The position numbers and the translations under genes were made by a program. 23,083 nucleotides of DNA from PALSA-1180 sp964624625 (GTDB lineage: Bacteria; Oederibacteriota; Muellerivitia; Muellerivitales; Muellerivitaceae). The notes below the pieces were generated by a model. It was given only the letters and a program-made list of their open reading frames with translations, searched no databases and was not told the origin of the DNA. This document shows positions 1 to 7,067 of the stretch, one piece after another. The stretch's first letter is position 1; each line of letters opens with the position of its first letter. Location of the stretch: contig CAZUXW010000048.1 of assembly GCA_964624625.1 (NCBI GenBank), positions 1-23,083 of the forward strand. The letters are read 5' to 3'.

Positions 1-243
1 AACGGGGGGATGGCGGCAGGGGACATCTACGTGGTCAAGGGCGTGACGACTCCCAGCGGGAATAACGGGATGGTCTGGCTCCAAGTGGATCCCAATTCAC
101 CCTTTTATTGCACCGGCGGGTCCAGCTCCGGGGGCGGTTTGAACTTCTGGTTCATTTACAACAGTGAGAACCTCAATTACATGAAGTTCGACGAAACCAC
201 CTACGGCCACAACAACTGCAACCAAAATGTGAACGCCGGTTAA
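1..243 (+). CDS. 3' end of an unidentified protein (partial, truncated at window start)
   Basis: The frame is open from base 1 to a TAA at 241-243, giving 80 residues. There is a Met codon at position 10, but the frame continues upstream of it without a stop, so this is more likely the C-terminal part of a longer gene. The visible part is rich in Gly, Asn, Ser and aromatic residues, has two cysteines and no membrane segment. That composition suits an exported or surface protein. No family motif is recognised. A 137-bp gap holding a GC-rich hairpin separates it from marC. Confidence 0.5.
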   Translation, partial: NGGMAAGDIYVVKGVTTPSGNNGMVWLQVDPNSPFYCTGGSSSGGGLNFWFIYNSENLNYMKFDETTYGHNNCNQNVNAG

Positions 244-317
244 TTCGGCGATCTTTCACGCTTGGACTGCGGGTTGATTAATCCGTTCCTTGCGCTAGTT
301 TTCCAAAGACCGTCGAC

Positions 318-340
318 TGGGGGCCCCGCAGGGGCCCTCA
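318..340 (+). other. GC-rich perfect hairpin between genes
   Basis: GGGCCCC (321-327) and GGGGCCC (331-337) form a perfect stem around GCA, and the stem extends to about 10 bp with one G-T pair. It lies downstream of the first gene and could end its transcript. However, no T-run follows, so it is not a canonical intrinsic terminator. It lies just upstream of the marC promoter candidate. Confidence 0.4.
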
Positions 341-346
341 AGCGCG

Positions 347-375
347 TTGTGATTCACGCAAGTTTTCGGTAAAAT
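347..375 (+). promoter_or_regulatory. Candidate sigma70-type promoter of marC, probably leaderless
   Basis: TTGTGA (347-352), a 17-nt spacer and TAAAAT (370-375) match the -35/-10 layout. The -10 box ends only 5 nt before the marC ATG, so transcription would begin at or next to the start codon. No Shine-Dalgarno sequence precedes that ATG, which agrees with a leaderless message. The same arrangement recurs before the phosphoesterase and ligA genes. Confidence 0.45.
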
Positions 376-380
376 TTCCC

Positions 381-965
381 ATGTCCTTTTCCGAGCTTTT
401 AAGCCTTTTTCTCCCCCTCTTCGTGGCCATGGATCCCCTGGGGGTTTTCCCGGCCTTCGTCCAAATCACTTCCAATCTTTCCCCGCGCAAAAGAAACCAA
501 GTGCTGACCCTGTCGGTTTTAACCGCGGGGCTGGTGGGCCTTCTTTTTATTCCCCTGGGTCCCCTGGTGTTAAGCGCCTTGGGACTGAAAAACGGCGATT
601 TCCAAATCGCCGGAGGATTGCTCATTCTCCTGGTCGCCTTGAGGGACATCGTCCTGAACCAAAAAATATTCCAAGGCAGGGACCTGCAGGGGATGGGAGT
701 GGTACCCATCGGCATACCCCTTCTCGTGGGCCCGGCGGTTTTGACGACCCTGCTTCTGCTCCGGGACCGCTTTTCCTTTTCAGCCGTCGCTCTTTGCCTG
801 GTGGCGAACCTGATGGTCGCCTGGGGAGTCTTCGCCTTTTCCACCCGGTTGATCCGATGGATGGGCGTGACAGGCTCCCTGGTCGTTTCCAAATTGGCGG
901 CGCTTCTTCTTTCCGCCTATGCGGTGATGATGATCCGGGTGGGTTTTTCCTCCTTGTTCAAATAA
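381..965 (+). CDS. MarC family integral membrane protein (UPF0056)
   Basis: This is a 194-residue, very hydrophobic protein with about six predicted membrane segments (roughly residues 5-26, 41-63, 74-92, 107-127, 132-155 and 167-188). Length and topology match the MarC family of inner-membrane proteins. The segment around residues 109-123, with PIGIPLLVGPAVLTT, corresponds to the family's conserved Pro/Gly-rich motif. Early Asp-Pro (residues 18-19) is also typical. MarC was once linked to multiple antibiotic resistance, but its function and substrate remain uncertain, so no transport role is assigned. The ATG lacks a Shine-Dalgarno and directly follows a TAAAAT box. The kinase gene follows 21 nt downstream, so the two are likely cotranscribed. 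Confidence 0.88.
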   Translation: MSFSELLSLFLPLFVAMDPLGVFPAFVQITSNLSPRKRNQVLTLSVLTAGLVGLLFIPLGPLVLSALGLKNGDFQIAGGLLILLVALRDIVLNQKIFQGRDLQGMGVVPIGIPLLVGPAVLTTLLLLRDRFSFSAVALCLVANLMVAWGVFAFSTRLIRWMGVTGSLVVSKLAALLLSAYAVMMIRVGFSSLFK

Positions 966-986
966 AAATAATTGAGGCGCGAGCTT

Positions 987-1862
987 ATGCACAAGCCACG
1001 GGTCCTAGTCGTCTATAAGGAAAGCGCCTACCGGCGGTTCCTCTCCTCGAGGCAATTGGTCCGTTCCTTGAAAAAGGGGAACTATTGGAAAGTGATCCGG
1101 GGGAGCCACCAGCGCCAGAACGACACCTTAGCCGGAGTCAAGGCGGTCCTGAGGGCCGGTGGAATTTCCGCCGACTGGGTTTCCAGGGACCGGGTCCGCC
1201 GGTTAAGGGGCGTGGACCGGCGCTACCAATTCGTGATCTCCGTCGGGGGGGACGGAACCTTGCTGGATGCCTCCCATCAGGTGGTAAAGATCCCGGTGTT
1301 GGGGGTGAATTCGGATCCCCTGCGAAGCGTGGCCCGGTTTAGCGGCTGTGATGTTAAAAAATTTCCAGGGATTTTATCCTCTTACCTCTCAGGGCGGCTC
1401 AAACCCCTTTCCGTCCCTCGTCTGGAGTTTGAGGTGAACGGCAGGGCAAACCCATGGCTGGTCCTGAATGATTTATTGGTGACGACCCAAAGCCCGGCCG
1501 GGACATCGCGTTACCTCCTCCGGGTGGGCAGCCGGGTGGAGGAACAGCTATCCAGCGGTGTTTGGATCAGCTCGGCCGCCGGCTCCACCGCCGCCATCTT
1601 GTCCGCCGGCGGGAAGGCCATGCCCGTGACCCTGCCCAAATTCCAATATGTGGTCCGTGAGGCCTACCAAAAGAAATTCGGCCCCCGCCGGCTCGTGAAG
1701 GGGATTTTGGCCAGGGGCCAGAACCTGGAATTGGTTTCCCGGATGAAGGAGGGGCGGATCTTCGTGGACGGCGCGAACCTGGTGGTTCCTTTCAAGTTGG
1801 GGGACCGCCTGACCGTCAGTCTCTCCCACAAACCCCTCCAGGTCATTGGTTTAAAAAAGTGA
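987..1862 (+). CDS. NAD(H) kinase, resembling the plant NADHK3 type
   Basis: This 291-residue protein is an ATP-NAD kinase family member, which phosphorylates NAD or NADH to NADP(H) in the cytoplasm. The catalytic GGDGT motif is at residues 87-91 (VISVGGDGTLLDASH). Downstream come GVNSDP (106-111), LNDLLV (160-165) and a glycine-rich SSAAGSTAAILSAGG segment (195-209). Ordinary bacterial NadK has a GVNxGxLGFL-type motif where this protein has GVNSDP. The GVNSDP, AAGSTAA and VREA motifs instead resemble the plant peroxisomal NADH kinase as I remember it, so NADH may be the preferred substrate (inference). I chose ATG 987 because GAGG lies about 9 nt upstream. An in-frame TTG at 972 has no ribosome-binding site. 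Confidence 0.85.
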   Translation: MHKPRVLVVYKESAYRRFLSSRQLVRSLKKGNYWKVIRGSHQRQNDTLAGVKAVLRAGGISADWVSRDRVRRLRGVDRRYQFVISVGGDGTLLDASHQVVKIPVLGVNSDPLRSVARFSGCDVKKFPGILSSYLSGRLKPLSVPRLEFEVNGRANPWLVLNDLLVTTQSPAGTSRYLLRVGSRVEEQLSSGVWISSAAGSTAAILSAGGKAMPVTLPKFQYVVREAYQKKFGPRRLVKGILARGQNLELVSRMKEGRIFVDGANLVVPFKLGDRLTVSLSHKPLQVIGLKK

Positions 1863-2210
1863 TCCGGGGGGGTGGTCCAAAGGGAGCCCTGTTTTTGTCC
1901 GGGAAGGGGCTTGCAATGGATCGGGAGATGGGGAAAATAAGAAGGGTTCGGCCGGGCTTATCCAGGCCGTGAAGGTGAAGGAAGAGTTTGACGCCGCTTT
2001 CGAATCGACAAAGGGATGGTGGTATAAAGCCGTCCAAAACCTGTCGGCGGGAATTGGCCGTCTAGACCCTTTGTTCCCCGATGCCTGATTTGCGTCATAC
2101 CGGGAATGGACCGGGGGATTTACAAAGGGTTTGTTGGAAAGGCTAGGGTTGCCTTTTAATAACCCGAACCTTGTGGTAAAAGTCTCAAAATTAATCAACG
2201 GAGGTTTAAT
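1863..2210 (+). other. 348-bp gap without a convincing gene; possible coding relic
   Basis: No gene can be supported here. One + frame stays open from inside the kinase end to a TGA at 2086-2088. Its last 39 codons (from GTG 1969) have codon choice like the neighbours and read VKVKEEFDAAFESTKGWWYK onwards. There is no ribosome-binding site or good start, so this may be a degraded gene fragment or a chance frame. The right end holds the leader of the next gene, with GGAGG at 2200-2204. None of the repeat families that mark later junctions is present. Confidence 0.4.
2131..2160 (+). promoter_or_regulatory. Weak candidate promoter for the secreted protein gene
   Basis: TTGTTG (2131-2136) and TTTAAT (2155-2160) are separated by 18 nt. 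The -10 box is a 5/6 match but the -35 box is poor. It would give a leader of roughly 45 nt that includes the GGAGG ribosome-binding site of the 2211 gene. Confidence 0.25.
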
Positions 2211-2915
2211 ATGAATTTGTTCTGCCGTTTGTTCACCGTTATTTTCCTATTGGTTTTTGGATATGTTCGGGCGGAGGGAACGGTTCCTGAAACGACGCCG
2301 GTGAAGCCGACCCCAACCGTAAAAATCGACCTTCATACGGATTGGTTCAACGTCAAATATGACGATGTGCGGGAAAATACGATCATCAAGCCCAAGGATG
2401 ATTTGGGTCCAGGCGCGCCGGCACGCACCAGCGCTTCGGACAACCTGAAGATCGGCATCGCGGCGACCGTTCCGGGAAAGTCCTTTGATCCGAACAATCC
2501 CGTCGCCATCGTGGTTTCCTTCAACCGGATGGCAGGCCTCATGCAGAAGGCCAACCAGGATTCCCTTTTCGGCACCAAACAAGAGGATGACTACAAGCCC
2601 TTCAGCGGGAACCAAGTCCAGCAATTGGATAAGTGCACGGATGTTTTATTGGTGCTTCCCTCGGGCCAAAAGATCCAGGTAAAACCAGGGGCGGTCTCTT
2701 ATAAAACCATCAAGAACGAGGGCTTTATGGGGGAAAAGTACATTTGGGAAAGCCTCTCCATTTCCGGTGGGATGGAGCTCCTGGACCAGCTGCAGGATGG
2801 CGCCAAAGTTGCCTTGTGCGACACGACCTTCGCCATGGTCAAGGATCAGATCTCGGAGGTGAGGTCGATTCAATCGCTCGTCAAAGGATTGGCCCCGAAG
2901 CCCGCTTCAAAATAA
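2211..2915 (+). CDS. Secreted protein of unknown function
   Basis: The 234-residue product begins with a signal peptide: Arg at position 6, a hydrophobic core about 7-18, and likely cleavage after VRA (residue 21). A Pro/Thr-rich linker (PETTPVKPTPT) follows, then a mixed alpha/beta region without membrane segments. Two cysteines in the mature part (in KCTDV and LCDTT) could form a disulphide. No family is recognised. The ATG is firm, since GGAGG sits 6 nt upstream. The gene appears monocistronic, with its own leader and a strong terminator 50 bp after its stop, and probably acts in the periplasm or outside the cell. Confidence 0.75.
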   Translation: MNLFCRLFTVIFLLVFGYVRAEGTVPETTPVKPTPTVKIDLHTDWFNVKYDDVRENTIIKPKDDLGPGAPARTSASDNLKIGIAATVPGKSFDPNNPVAIVVSFNRMAGLMQKANQDSLFGTKQEDDYKPFSGNQVQQLDKCTDVLLVLPSGQKIQVKPGAVSYKTIKNEGFMGEKYIWESLSISGGMELLDQLQDGAKVALCDTTFAMVKDQISEVRSIQSLVKGLAPKPASK

Positions 2916-2962
2916 CCGGACAGGGAAAAGCGGACGGCGGCTATAGCTCCCGTTCATGAGTG

Positions 2963-3000
2963 AAAGGACCCAACCCATTTAGGGTTGGGTCCTTTTTATT
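2963..3000 (+). terminator. Strong intrinsic terminator
   Basis: A 14-bp stem (2963-2976 with 2982-2995, core GGACCCAACCC) around a 5-nt loop runs into TTTTTATTTTATT. It ends transcription of the secreted-protein gene. The next gene is convergent, and the stem may also serve the opposite strand, although the T-run on that side is short. Confidence 0.9.
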
Positions 3001-3098
3001 TTATTGAGGAAGAAATGGATAGGCATTGGTTTGGCGGGGGTGCGGTCCAAGACGGCTTTTCAGCCTCAACCAGGACGGCCTAGCCGGCCCGGAAAGTC

Positions 3099-3875
3099 TC
3101 AGTTGCCCGAGGAGCACTCGCTGTTGACCGAGCTGATTTCTTTTTTCAGGATCCATGGGAAATTCCTCATCAGGAAGCCCACGTTCGAAACGGTCGAATC
3201 CATGATTTTGGAGAAGTCCTTGATCGCCATGAATTGCCTTTCGTAAAACCTGGAAAAGGGAAAATAACTCCAATGCCAGGGCTCGTCCATGACCGCGCCC
3301 TGGCGACCCAGGTAGACCCGGCAAAAGCCGTAGGCACTGGCGTTTTGTTCCATCCACTTGTAAAAATCCAAAACTTTAGGGGGGGTATCGGCTTGGATCT
3401 TGACCAACTGGCCCCGGAGGGTCTCCTCGGAAATGTCCAATTCCGTACCCCAATGGTGGCGGGAAAGGCCGGGAACGGAGACCGTGCTCATGATGGCTCG
3501 AACCCGCCCCTTTTCATCCAGGCTCGACATCTTCCGGAAGGACTTGTCATAGTGGTTCCAAACCCGGCGCTGGGAAGTGAAGGAGCGGTAGCCTGACACC
3601 AGGATCAGGTGCCATCCGTCATGGGCCGCTTTTTCCCGCAATTGGTTGTAGGACTCCATCACGTCCCGGAGCGCGAATTGCCCCGATTCGGGATCGTTCA
3701 CCAGTCCATGGGGAATCCGTAAGCCTAAAAGTTCCTTTTCCGATAGGGCGGGAGGCTCGGGAAAGGAGGGGACGGCCGGCGCCGTCATGACCGCCTGTTT
3801 CACGAGGGGACGGGGTGAAGCGCAGCCCCCAAAGCAGCCCAATAGAAGTAAAAGGGATAAAAGCCGGAATGTCAC
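3099..3875 (-). CDS. M15B/VanY-like D-alanyl-D-alanine carboxypeptidase lipoprotein
   Basis: This 258-residue lipoprotein has a lipobox ending in GGC with lipidated Cys18, followed by a Pro-rich linker. It carries the M15 peptidase motifs. SGYRS is at residues 94-98. SRHHWGTELD (138-147) is the SxHxxGxxxD zinc motif, with Glu at 145 where many homologues have Ala. EPWH (198-201) supplies the catalytic acid and third ligand. Zinc ligands are thus His140, Asp147 and His201. The family trims the terminal D-Ala from peptidoglycan stem peptides, so a cell-wall maturation role at the membrane is likely. VanY-type vancomycin resistance is not implied, because no other van genes are present. The start is GTG (3873-3875) with GGAG about 10 nt upstream. 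It lies 109 bp downstream of gpmA on the same strand. Confidence 0.88.
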   Translation of the reverse strand: MTFRLLSLLLLLGCFGGCASPRPLVKQAVMTAPAVPSFPEPPALSEKELLGLRIPHGLVNDPESGQFALRDVMESYNQLREKAAHDGWHLILVSGYRSFTSQRRVWNHYDKSFRKMSSLDEKGRVRAIMSTVSVPGLSRHHWGTELDISEETLRGQLVKIQADTPPKVLDFYKWMEQNASAYGFCRVYLGRQGAVMDEPWHWSYFPFSRFYERQFMAIKDFSKIMDSTVSNVGFLMRNFPWILKKEISSVNSECSSGN

Positions 3876-3909
3876 GGGTCGCGATCTCCAATGAGGGATG
3901 AGTGCGCCG

Positions 3910-3971
3910 CTCTCCGTCCTCCGCCCTCCGGAAAATCGTATAGCGGATTGCGGACAGCGGGGGGCGAACAG
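3910..3971. repeat. Inverted tandem-repeat element 1 (CTCTCCG family, 7-bp unit)
   Basis: The left arm holds three 7-bp units, CTCTCCG-TCCTCCG-CCCTCCG (3910-3930). After a 13-nt AT-rich spacer the right arm holds the complementary, more degenerate units CGGATTG-CGGACAG-CGGGGGG-CGAACAG (3944-3971). It lies between gpmA and the lipoprotein gene. The family recurs at 13480-13597. Confidence 0.7.
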
Positions 3972-3984
3972 GGGAGGACCGGCG

Positions 3985-4608
3985 TTACTTCAGGTCCTTT
4001 GAGGACAAGATCCTCAAATCCTTGTCCATCTCGTAAACCCTGGGGACCGCGGTTTCCAGGTTCAGCTCCAGGACCTGTTCCTTGGTGAGGTGCTCCAGGT
4101 GCATGACGATGGAACGCAGGGAATTGCCGTGGGCCGCCACGATGACGTTTTTGCCTTCTTTTAAATAGGGGACGATTTTATCGTCGAAATAGGGGAGGGT
4201 CCGGGCGGCCGTGTCTTGGAGGGACTCGGAAAAGCCCTGATCGTCCTTCGGGGGAGGGACGTCGTAACTCCTTCGCCAGATCTTGACCTGGTCCTCTCCG
4301 TACTTGGCGGCGGTTTGCCCCTTGTCCAGGCCCTGGAGGGCCCCGTAATGGCGCTCGTTCAAAGCCTTGTCCTTGATAACGGTAAGGCCCGTTTGTCCGG
4401 TTTCCTGAAGCACGATGGCCAAGGTTTTTTGGGCCCTCTGTAAATCCGAGGTGAAGGCGATGTCGAATTTCATGCCCTTTAAATTTTGCCCCGCCCGCTT
4501 GGCCTCTTTTTCGCCCTGTTCCGTCAAGGGGACGTCCACCCAGCCGGTAAATTTATTTTCAAGATTCCATTGGGATTGTCCGTGGCGTACCAAAACGAGA
4601 GTGGGCAT
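3985..4608 (-). CDS. gpmA: 2,3-bisphosphoglycerate-dependent phosphoglycerate mutase
   Basis: The enzyme interconverts 3- and 2-phosphoglycerate in glycolysis and gluconeogenesis. Histidine-phosphatase motifs are clear: LVRHGQS with phospho-accepting His9, SDLQRAQ with Arg58, ERHYG with Glu85/Arg86, and AAHGNSLR with His160. The segment FTGWVDVPLTEQG (residues 20-32) is typical of GpmA. At 207 residues it belongs to the shorter bacterial form rather than the ~250-residue E. coli form. The ATG has AGGAG 7 nt upstream. The gene is divergent from ribD across 310 bp holding its own promoter candidate and a long hairpin repeat. Confidence 0.95.
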   Translation of the reverse strand: MPTLVLVRHGQSQWNLENKFTGWVDVPLTEQGEKEAKRAGQNLKGMKFDIAFTSDLQRAQKTLAIVLQETGQTGLTVIKDKALNERHYGALQGLDKGQTAAKYGEDQVKIWRRSYDVPPPKDDQGFSESLQDTAARTLPYFDDKIVPYLKEGKNVIVAAHGNSLRSIVMHLEHLTKEQVLELNLETAVPRVYEMDKDLRILSSKDLK

Positions 4609-4650
4609 TCAAAGGCTCCTGGGTTGGAATAAATCTCAAAAAGATGGGTG

Positions 4651-4679
4651 ATTTTAACCTCTGACCGATTGTTTGAAAA
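4651..4679 (-). promoter_or_regulatory. Candidate promoter of gpmA
   Basis: On the minus strand, TTTTCA (4679-4674), a 17-nt spacer and TAAAAT (4656-4651) form a plausible sigma70 promoter. It would give a leader of about 36 nt containing the AGGAG ribosome-binding site. Confidence 0.4.
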
Positions 4680-4758
4680 GGCTTTTCGCCCTGGTCCGCT
4701 TGATTGGAAAATGCGCCTATTGCATACTGTGGAAGAATAAAAACGATAAAACCCTTTT

Positions 4759-4862
4759 ACCACGAAGGCACCAAGGCACCAAGAACGGCGAAAGACTTCA
4801 TCCGAAAAGGTTTTGGGTAAACGCCTTTTTTCTCTTTCTTGGTGTCTTGGTGCCTTCGTGGT
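4759..4862. repeat. Inverted tandem-repeat element 2 (CACGAAG/CACCAAG family)
   Basis: The left arm (4759-4785) is ACCACGAAGG followed by CACCAAGG and CACCAAGA units. The right arm (4836-4862) is its reverse complement with 26 of 27 positions paired. The 50-nt spacer is AT-rich and ends in CGCCTTTTTT. This is the best-preserved stem in the window. It sits in the divergent gpmA/ribD gap; outside it and the gpmA promoter that gap shows no gene. Confidence 0.9.
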
Positions 4863-4918
4863 TCATGGGGCTTTTAATGGGCCTTGATTTTTAAATTTCA
4901 GCTGAAACGGTAAATTGA

Positions 4919-6019
4919 ATGAGCCGAATGGACGAGAAGTATATGCGCCGGGCGCTTTTCCTGGCTGAAACCAAAACCCGCTATACTTCACCCAATCCCA
5001 AAGTGGGGGCGGTTTTGGTGAGGGGGGGAAGAATCGTCGGCGAGGGGGCGACCCAGCCCTATGGCGGGCCCCACGCGGAAATAGTCGCGCTCCGGATGGC
5101 CGGTGCCAAGGCGAAGGGGTCAACCCTTTACGTGACGCTGGAGCCCTGCGCCCACTTCGGTAAAACACCACCCTGCGTGGACTCGATCCTGAGGGCCGGT
5201 GTCAAAAAAGTAGTCGCGGCGATGAGGGATCCTTACCCCCTGGTCAAGGGCAGGGGATTTCAAAGGCTTCGGGGTGCGGGCCTAACCGTGAGGGTGGGAT
5301 TGCTCGAAAGGGAAGCGGCGGCATTGAACCAGTCCTTTATCCGGGGACTGTCCGCCGGACGGCCCTGGGTTCTGTTGAAGGCGGCGGTCAGCGCCGACGG
5401 TAAAATTTCCCCGCCCACGGGAAGGTCCCGTTGGATCACGGGGGAAAAGGCGCGCCGAAGGGTCCATGAAATAAGGTCAAAGGTGGACGCGATCTTGGTG
5501 GGCCGCAAAACCGCGGGGAAGGACGACCCCTCCCTAACCGTGCGTCTGCCGGGCTACCGCCGTAAAGACGGATGGCCCTTGAGGGTGGTTTTGGACTCGG
5601 GCCTCAGCCTGGATTTAAACAGCAGGCTGACGGATGGAAAGGCGAGGACGGTGGTATTTACCGGGCCCGCCCCTTCCCGAACCAGGCAAAAGGCCTTGGA
5701 AAAAAAGGGAATTCTTGTTTTTCAGGTTCCTTTGGTGAAAAAGATGTTATCGTTAAAGGCTGTTTTGAAAAATCTGAGCTCGCTCCAGGTCCGGACCCTC
5801 CTCGTTGAGGGAGGCGGCGAGGTCCATCAGTCTTTTTTACGGGAAAGGCTGGTGGATGAGTTCGCGATTTTTATTTCCCCGCGGATCTTGGGGCCGGGTG
5901 CAAAGGCTTGGCTGGGAGGGGATGGTTTGGAGGGTTTTCTCCTTTCCCCCCTTTTGAAAAACGTGAAATTGGAACAAGTGGGCCCTGATTTTATTTTAAC
6001 CGGGCAAAGGAAGGGTTGA
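4919..6019 (+). CDS. ribD: Bifunctional riboflavin deaminase/reductase RibD
   Basis: This 366-residue protein carries out the second and third steps of riboflavin synthesis: deamination of the pyrimidine made from GTP, then NADPH-dependent side-chain reduction. The N-terminal deaminase domain (about 1-145) has the zinc site His52-Ala-Glu54, Cys77 and Cys86 (PHAE and PCAHFGKTPPC). The C-terminal reductase domain (about 148-366) shows the characteristic KAAVSADGKISPPTGRSRWIT segment in part, VGRKTAGKDDPSLTVR, and LVEGGGEVHQSFL. Both domains look intact. Two ATGs are possible (4919 and 4928), and neither has a strong ribosome-binding site. It is the first gene of the rib cluster; ribE follows after 1 nt. 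No FMN riboswitch is recognisable upstream. Confidence 0.95.
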   Translation: MSRMDEKYMRRALFLAETKTRYTSPNPKVGAVLVRGGRIVGEGATQPYGGPHAEIVALRMAGAKAKGSTLYVTLEPCAHFGKTPPCVDSILRAGVKKVVAAMRDPYPLVKGRGFQRLRGAGLTVRVGLLEREAAALNQSFIRGLSAGRPWVLLKAAVSADGKISPPTGRSRWITGEKARRRVHEIRSKVDAILVGRKTAGKDDPSLTVRLPGYRRKDGWPLRVVLDSGLSLDLNSRLTDGKARTVVFTGPAPSRTRQKALEKKGILVFQVPLVKKMLSLKAVLKNLSSLQVRTLLVEGGGEVHQSFLRERLVDEFAIFISPRILGPGAKAWLGGDGLEGFLLSPLLKNVKLEQVGPDFILTGQRKG

Positions 6020-6020
6020 G

Positions 6021-6638
6021 ATGTTTACGGGGATCATTCAAGAAGTTGGAAAAGTGAGGAAGGCGGAACTCCGGGGCCCGGAGCTTTGGCTTTCCCTGGA
6101 AGCCCCTGCCTCCGCGTCCCGCCTCCGGATGGGCGACAGCCTTTCCGTGAACGGTTGCTGCCTGACGGTCGTGGCGCTGGAACCGCCGTTGGTTTCATTT
6201 CAGGCCGTGTCCGAGACTTTAAACCGAACGGTCCTGGGACTGTTGAGGGAGGGATCGCTGGTCAATTTAGAGTCGCCCTTGACCCTTTCCGAGCCCTTGG
6301 GGGGGCATTTCGTCCAAGGCCACGTGGACGGGACGGGGGAAATCCTCAAGGTTGCACCAGAGGGACAAGGGGCCAGGTTGACCGTCCGTATTCCGGAGGC
6401 GCTGGAGCGTTATGTCATCGAGAAGGGGAGCATCGCCTTGGACGGCATCAGCTTGACGGTGGCGTCCGTCCGGGGCCGGGAAATCGAGGTCGCCTTAATT
6501 CCCCACACCCTGGAAAACACCGCCTTGAAGTCCAAGGGTCCCGGCGACTATCTTCAGGTTGAGGTGGATATGCTGGCGAAGTATGTCGAAAAGCTGGCCT
6601 TCGTCAAGGCCCGGGAGGACAAAACCCATGAAGGTTGA
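6021..6638 (+). CDS. ribE: Riboflavin synthase, alpha subunit
   Basis: This cytoplasmic enzyme converts two molecules of 6,7-dimethyl-8-ribityllumazine to riboflavin plus the pyrimidine intermediate. The 205 residues form the usual tandem lumazine-binding barrels: MFTGII at the N-terminus, GDSLSVNGCCLTV (38-50) in the first and GSIALDGISLTV (136-147) in the second, with GGHFVQGHVDG (94-104) opening barrel two. AAGGAAGGG lies just upstream of the ATG, which begins 1 nt after the ribD stop, so the two are translationally coupled. Its 3' end overlaps the next gene by 11 nt. Confidence 0.95.
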   Translation: MFTGIIQEVGKVRKAELRGPELWLSLEAPASASRLRMGDSLSVNGCCLTVVALEPPLVSFQAVSETLNRTVLGLLREGSLVNLESPLTLSEPLGGHFVQGHVDGTGEILKVAPEGQGARLTVRIPEALERYVIEKGSIALDGISLTVASVRGREIEVALIPHTLENTALKSKGPGDYLQVEVDMLAKYVEKLAFVKAREDKTHEG

Positions 6639-7059
6639 GAAACTAGGGGACGGCGAGTTTGAGAAGCCCCAACCCATCGCGCCCCTTTTCGCCCCGGCCC
6701 TGAATGAGCGTATCGCCAAGGTGACCAACACGGCCCTCCGGTCCGAACTGGGCATGTTGATCGTGGAGGTGGAGGAGAGGGGAAAAAGGCTCTACGCCAC
6801 CAAGGGCCGCAAGGAGTTCGAGGATTACAAGGGCGCCGTCAAAAAATTCATGCAGAAGGTCGTGAACGGATCCTTCCGCATGGAAGAGAGCCACGGTCAG
6901 AAAAAAGACGGAAAGTTCGTGATTTATTTGACCATGCAGAAGGTGGACGAGGCCTTGGAAAACCTGGGTCAGATGCTGCTGGCGGGCCAGCAGGACTCGA
7001 TGAGGATTTTAGCCGCCTTGGACGAGATCCGGGGGCTGCTTTTGGATACGTATTTATAA
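6628..7059 (+). CDS. YaaR-like protein (DUF327 family)
   Basis: The 143-residue protein matches the DUF327/YaaR pattern. It has an internal ALRSELGMLIVEVEERGKRL segment, a YKGAVKKFMQKVV stretch, and the signature IRGLLLDTYL at its extreme C-terminus. It is charged, mostly helical and cytoplasmic, without signal or membrane segments. The family is known from Firmicutes and spirochaetes, but its biochemical role is not established as far as I know. The ATG at 6628 has GGGAGG about 10 nt upstream and lies inside the end of ribE (11-nt overlap). It is therefore translated with the riboflavin genes, although no functional link is known. Element 3 follows its stop. Confidence 0.8.
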   Translation: MKVEKLGDGEFEKPQPIAPLFAPALNERIAKVTNTALRSELGMLIVEVEERGKRLYATKGRKEFEDYKGAVKKFMQKVVNGSFRMEESHGQKKDGKFVIYLTMQKVDEALENLGQMLLAGQQDSMRILAALDEIRGLLLDTYL

Positions 7060-7067
7060 AAATTTTT

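Noticed and set aside
318..340. Intrinsic terminator at the first intergenic hairpin
   Set aside because: The stem is strong but no T-run follows on either strand, so it is listed as a hairpin only.
4673..4894. Short + strand ORF with a hydrophobic segment between gpmA and ribD
   Set aside because: Its hydrophobic end is simply the translated right arm of repeat element 2, and there is no Shine-Dalgarno. Kept only as an observation about repeat translation.
4609..4918. FMN riboswitch expected upstream of the rib operon
   Set aside because: I looked for the conserved RFN blocks (such as AGGG-TGAAATTCCC and ACCGGCGGT) and found none on the + strand. A covariance scan would be decisive.
6559..6627. 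Upstream start of the YaaR-like frame inside ribE
   Set aside because: No ribosome-binding site, and the extra residues are read out of frame from ribE. ATG 6628 has GGGAGG.
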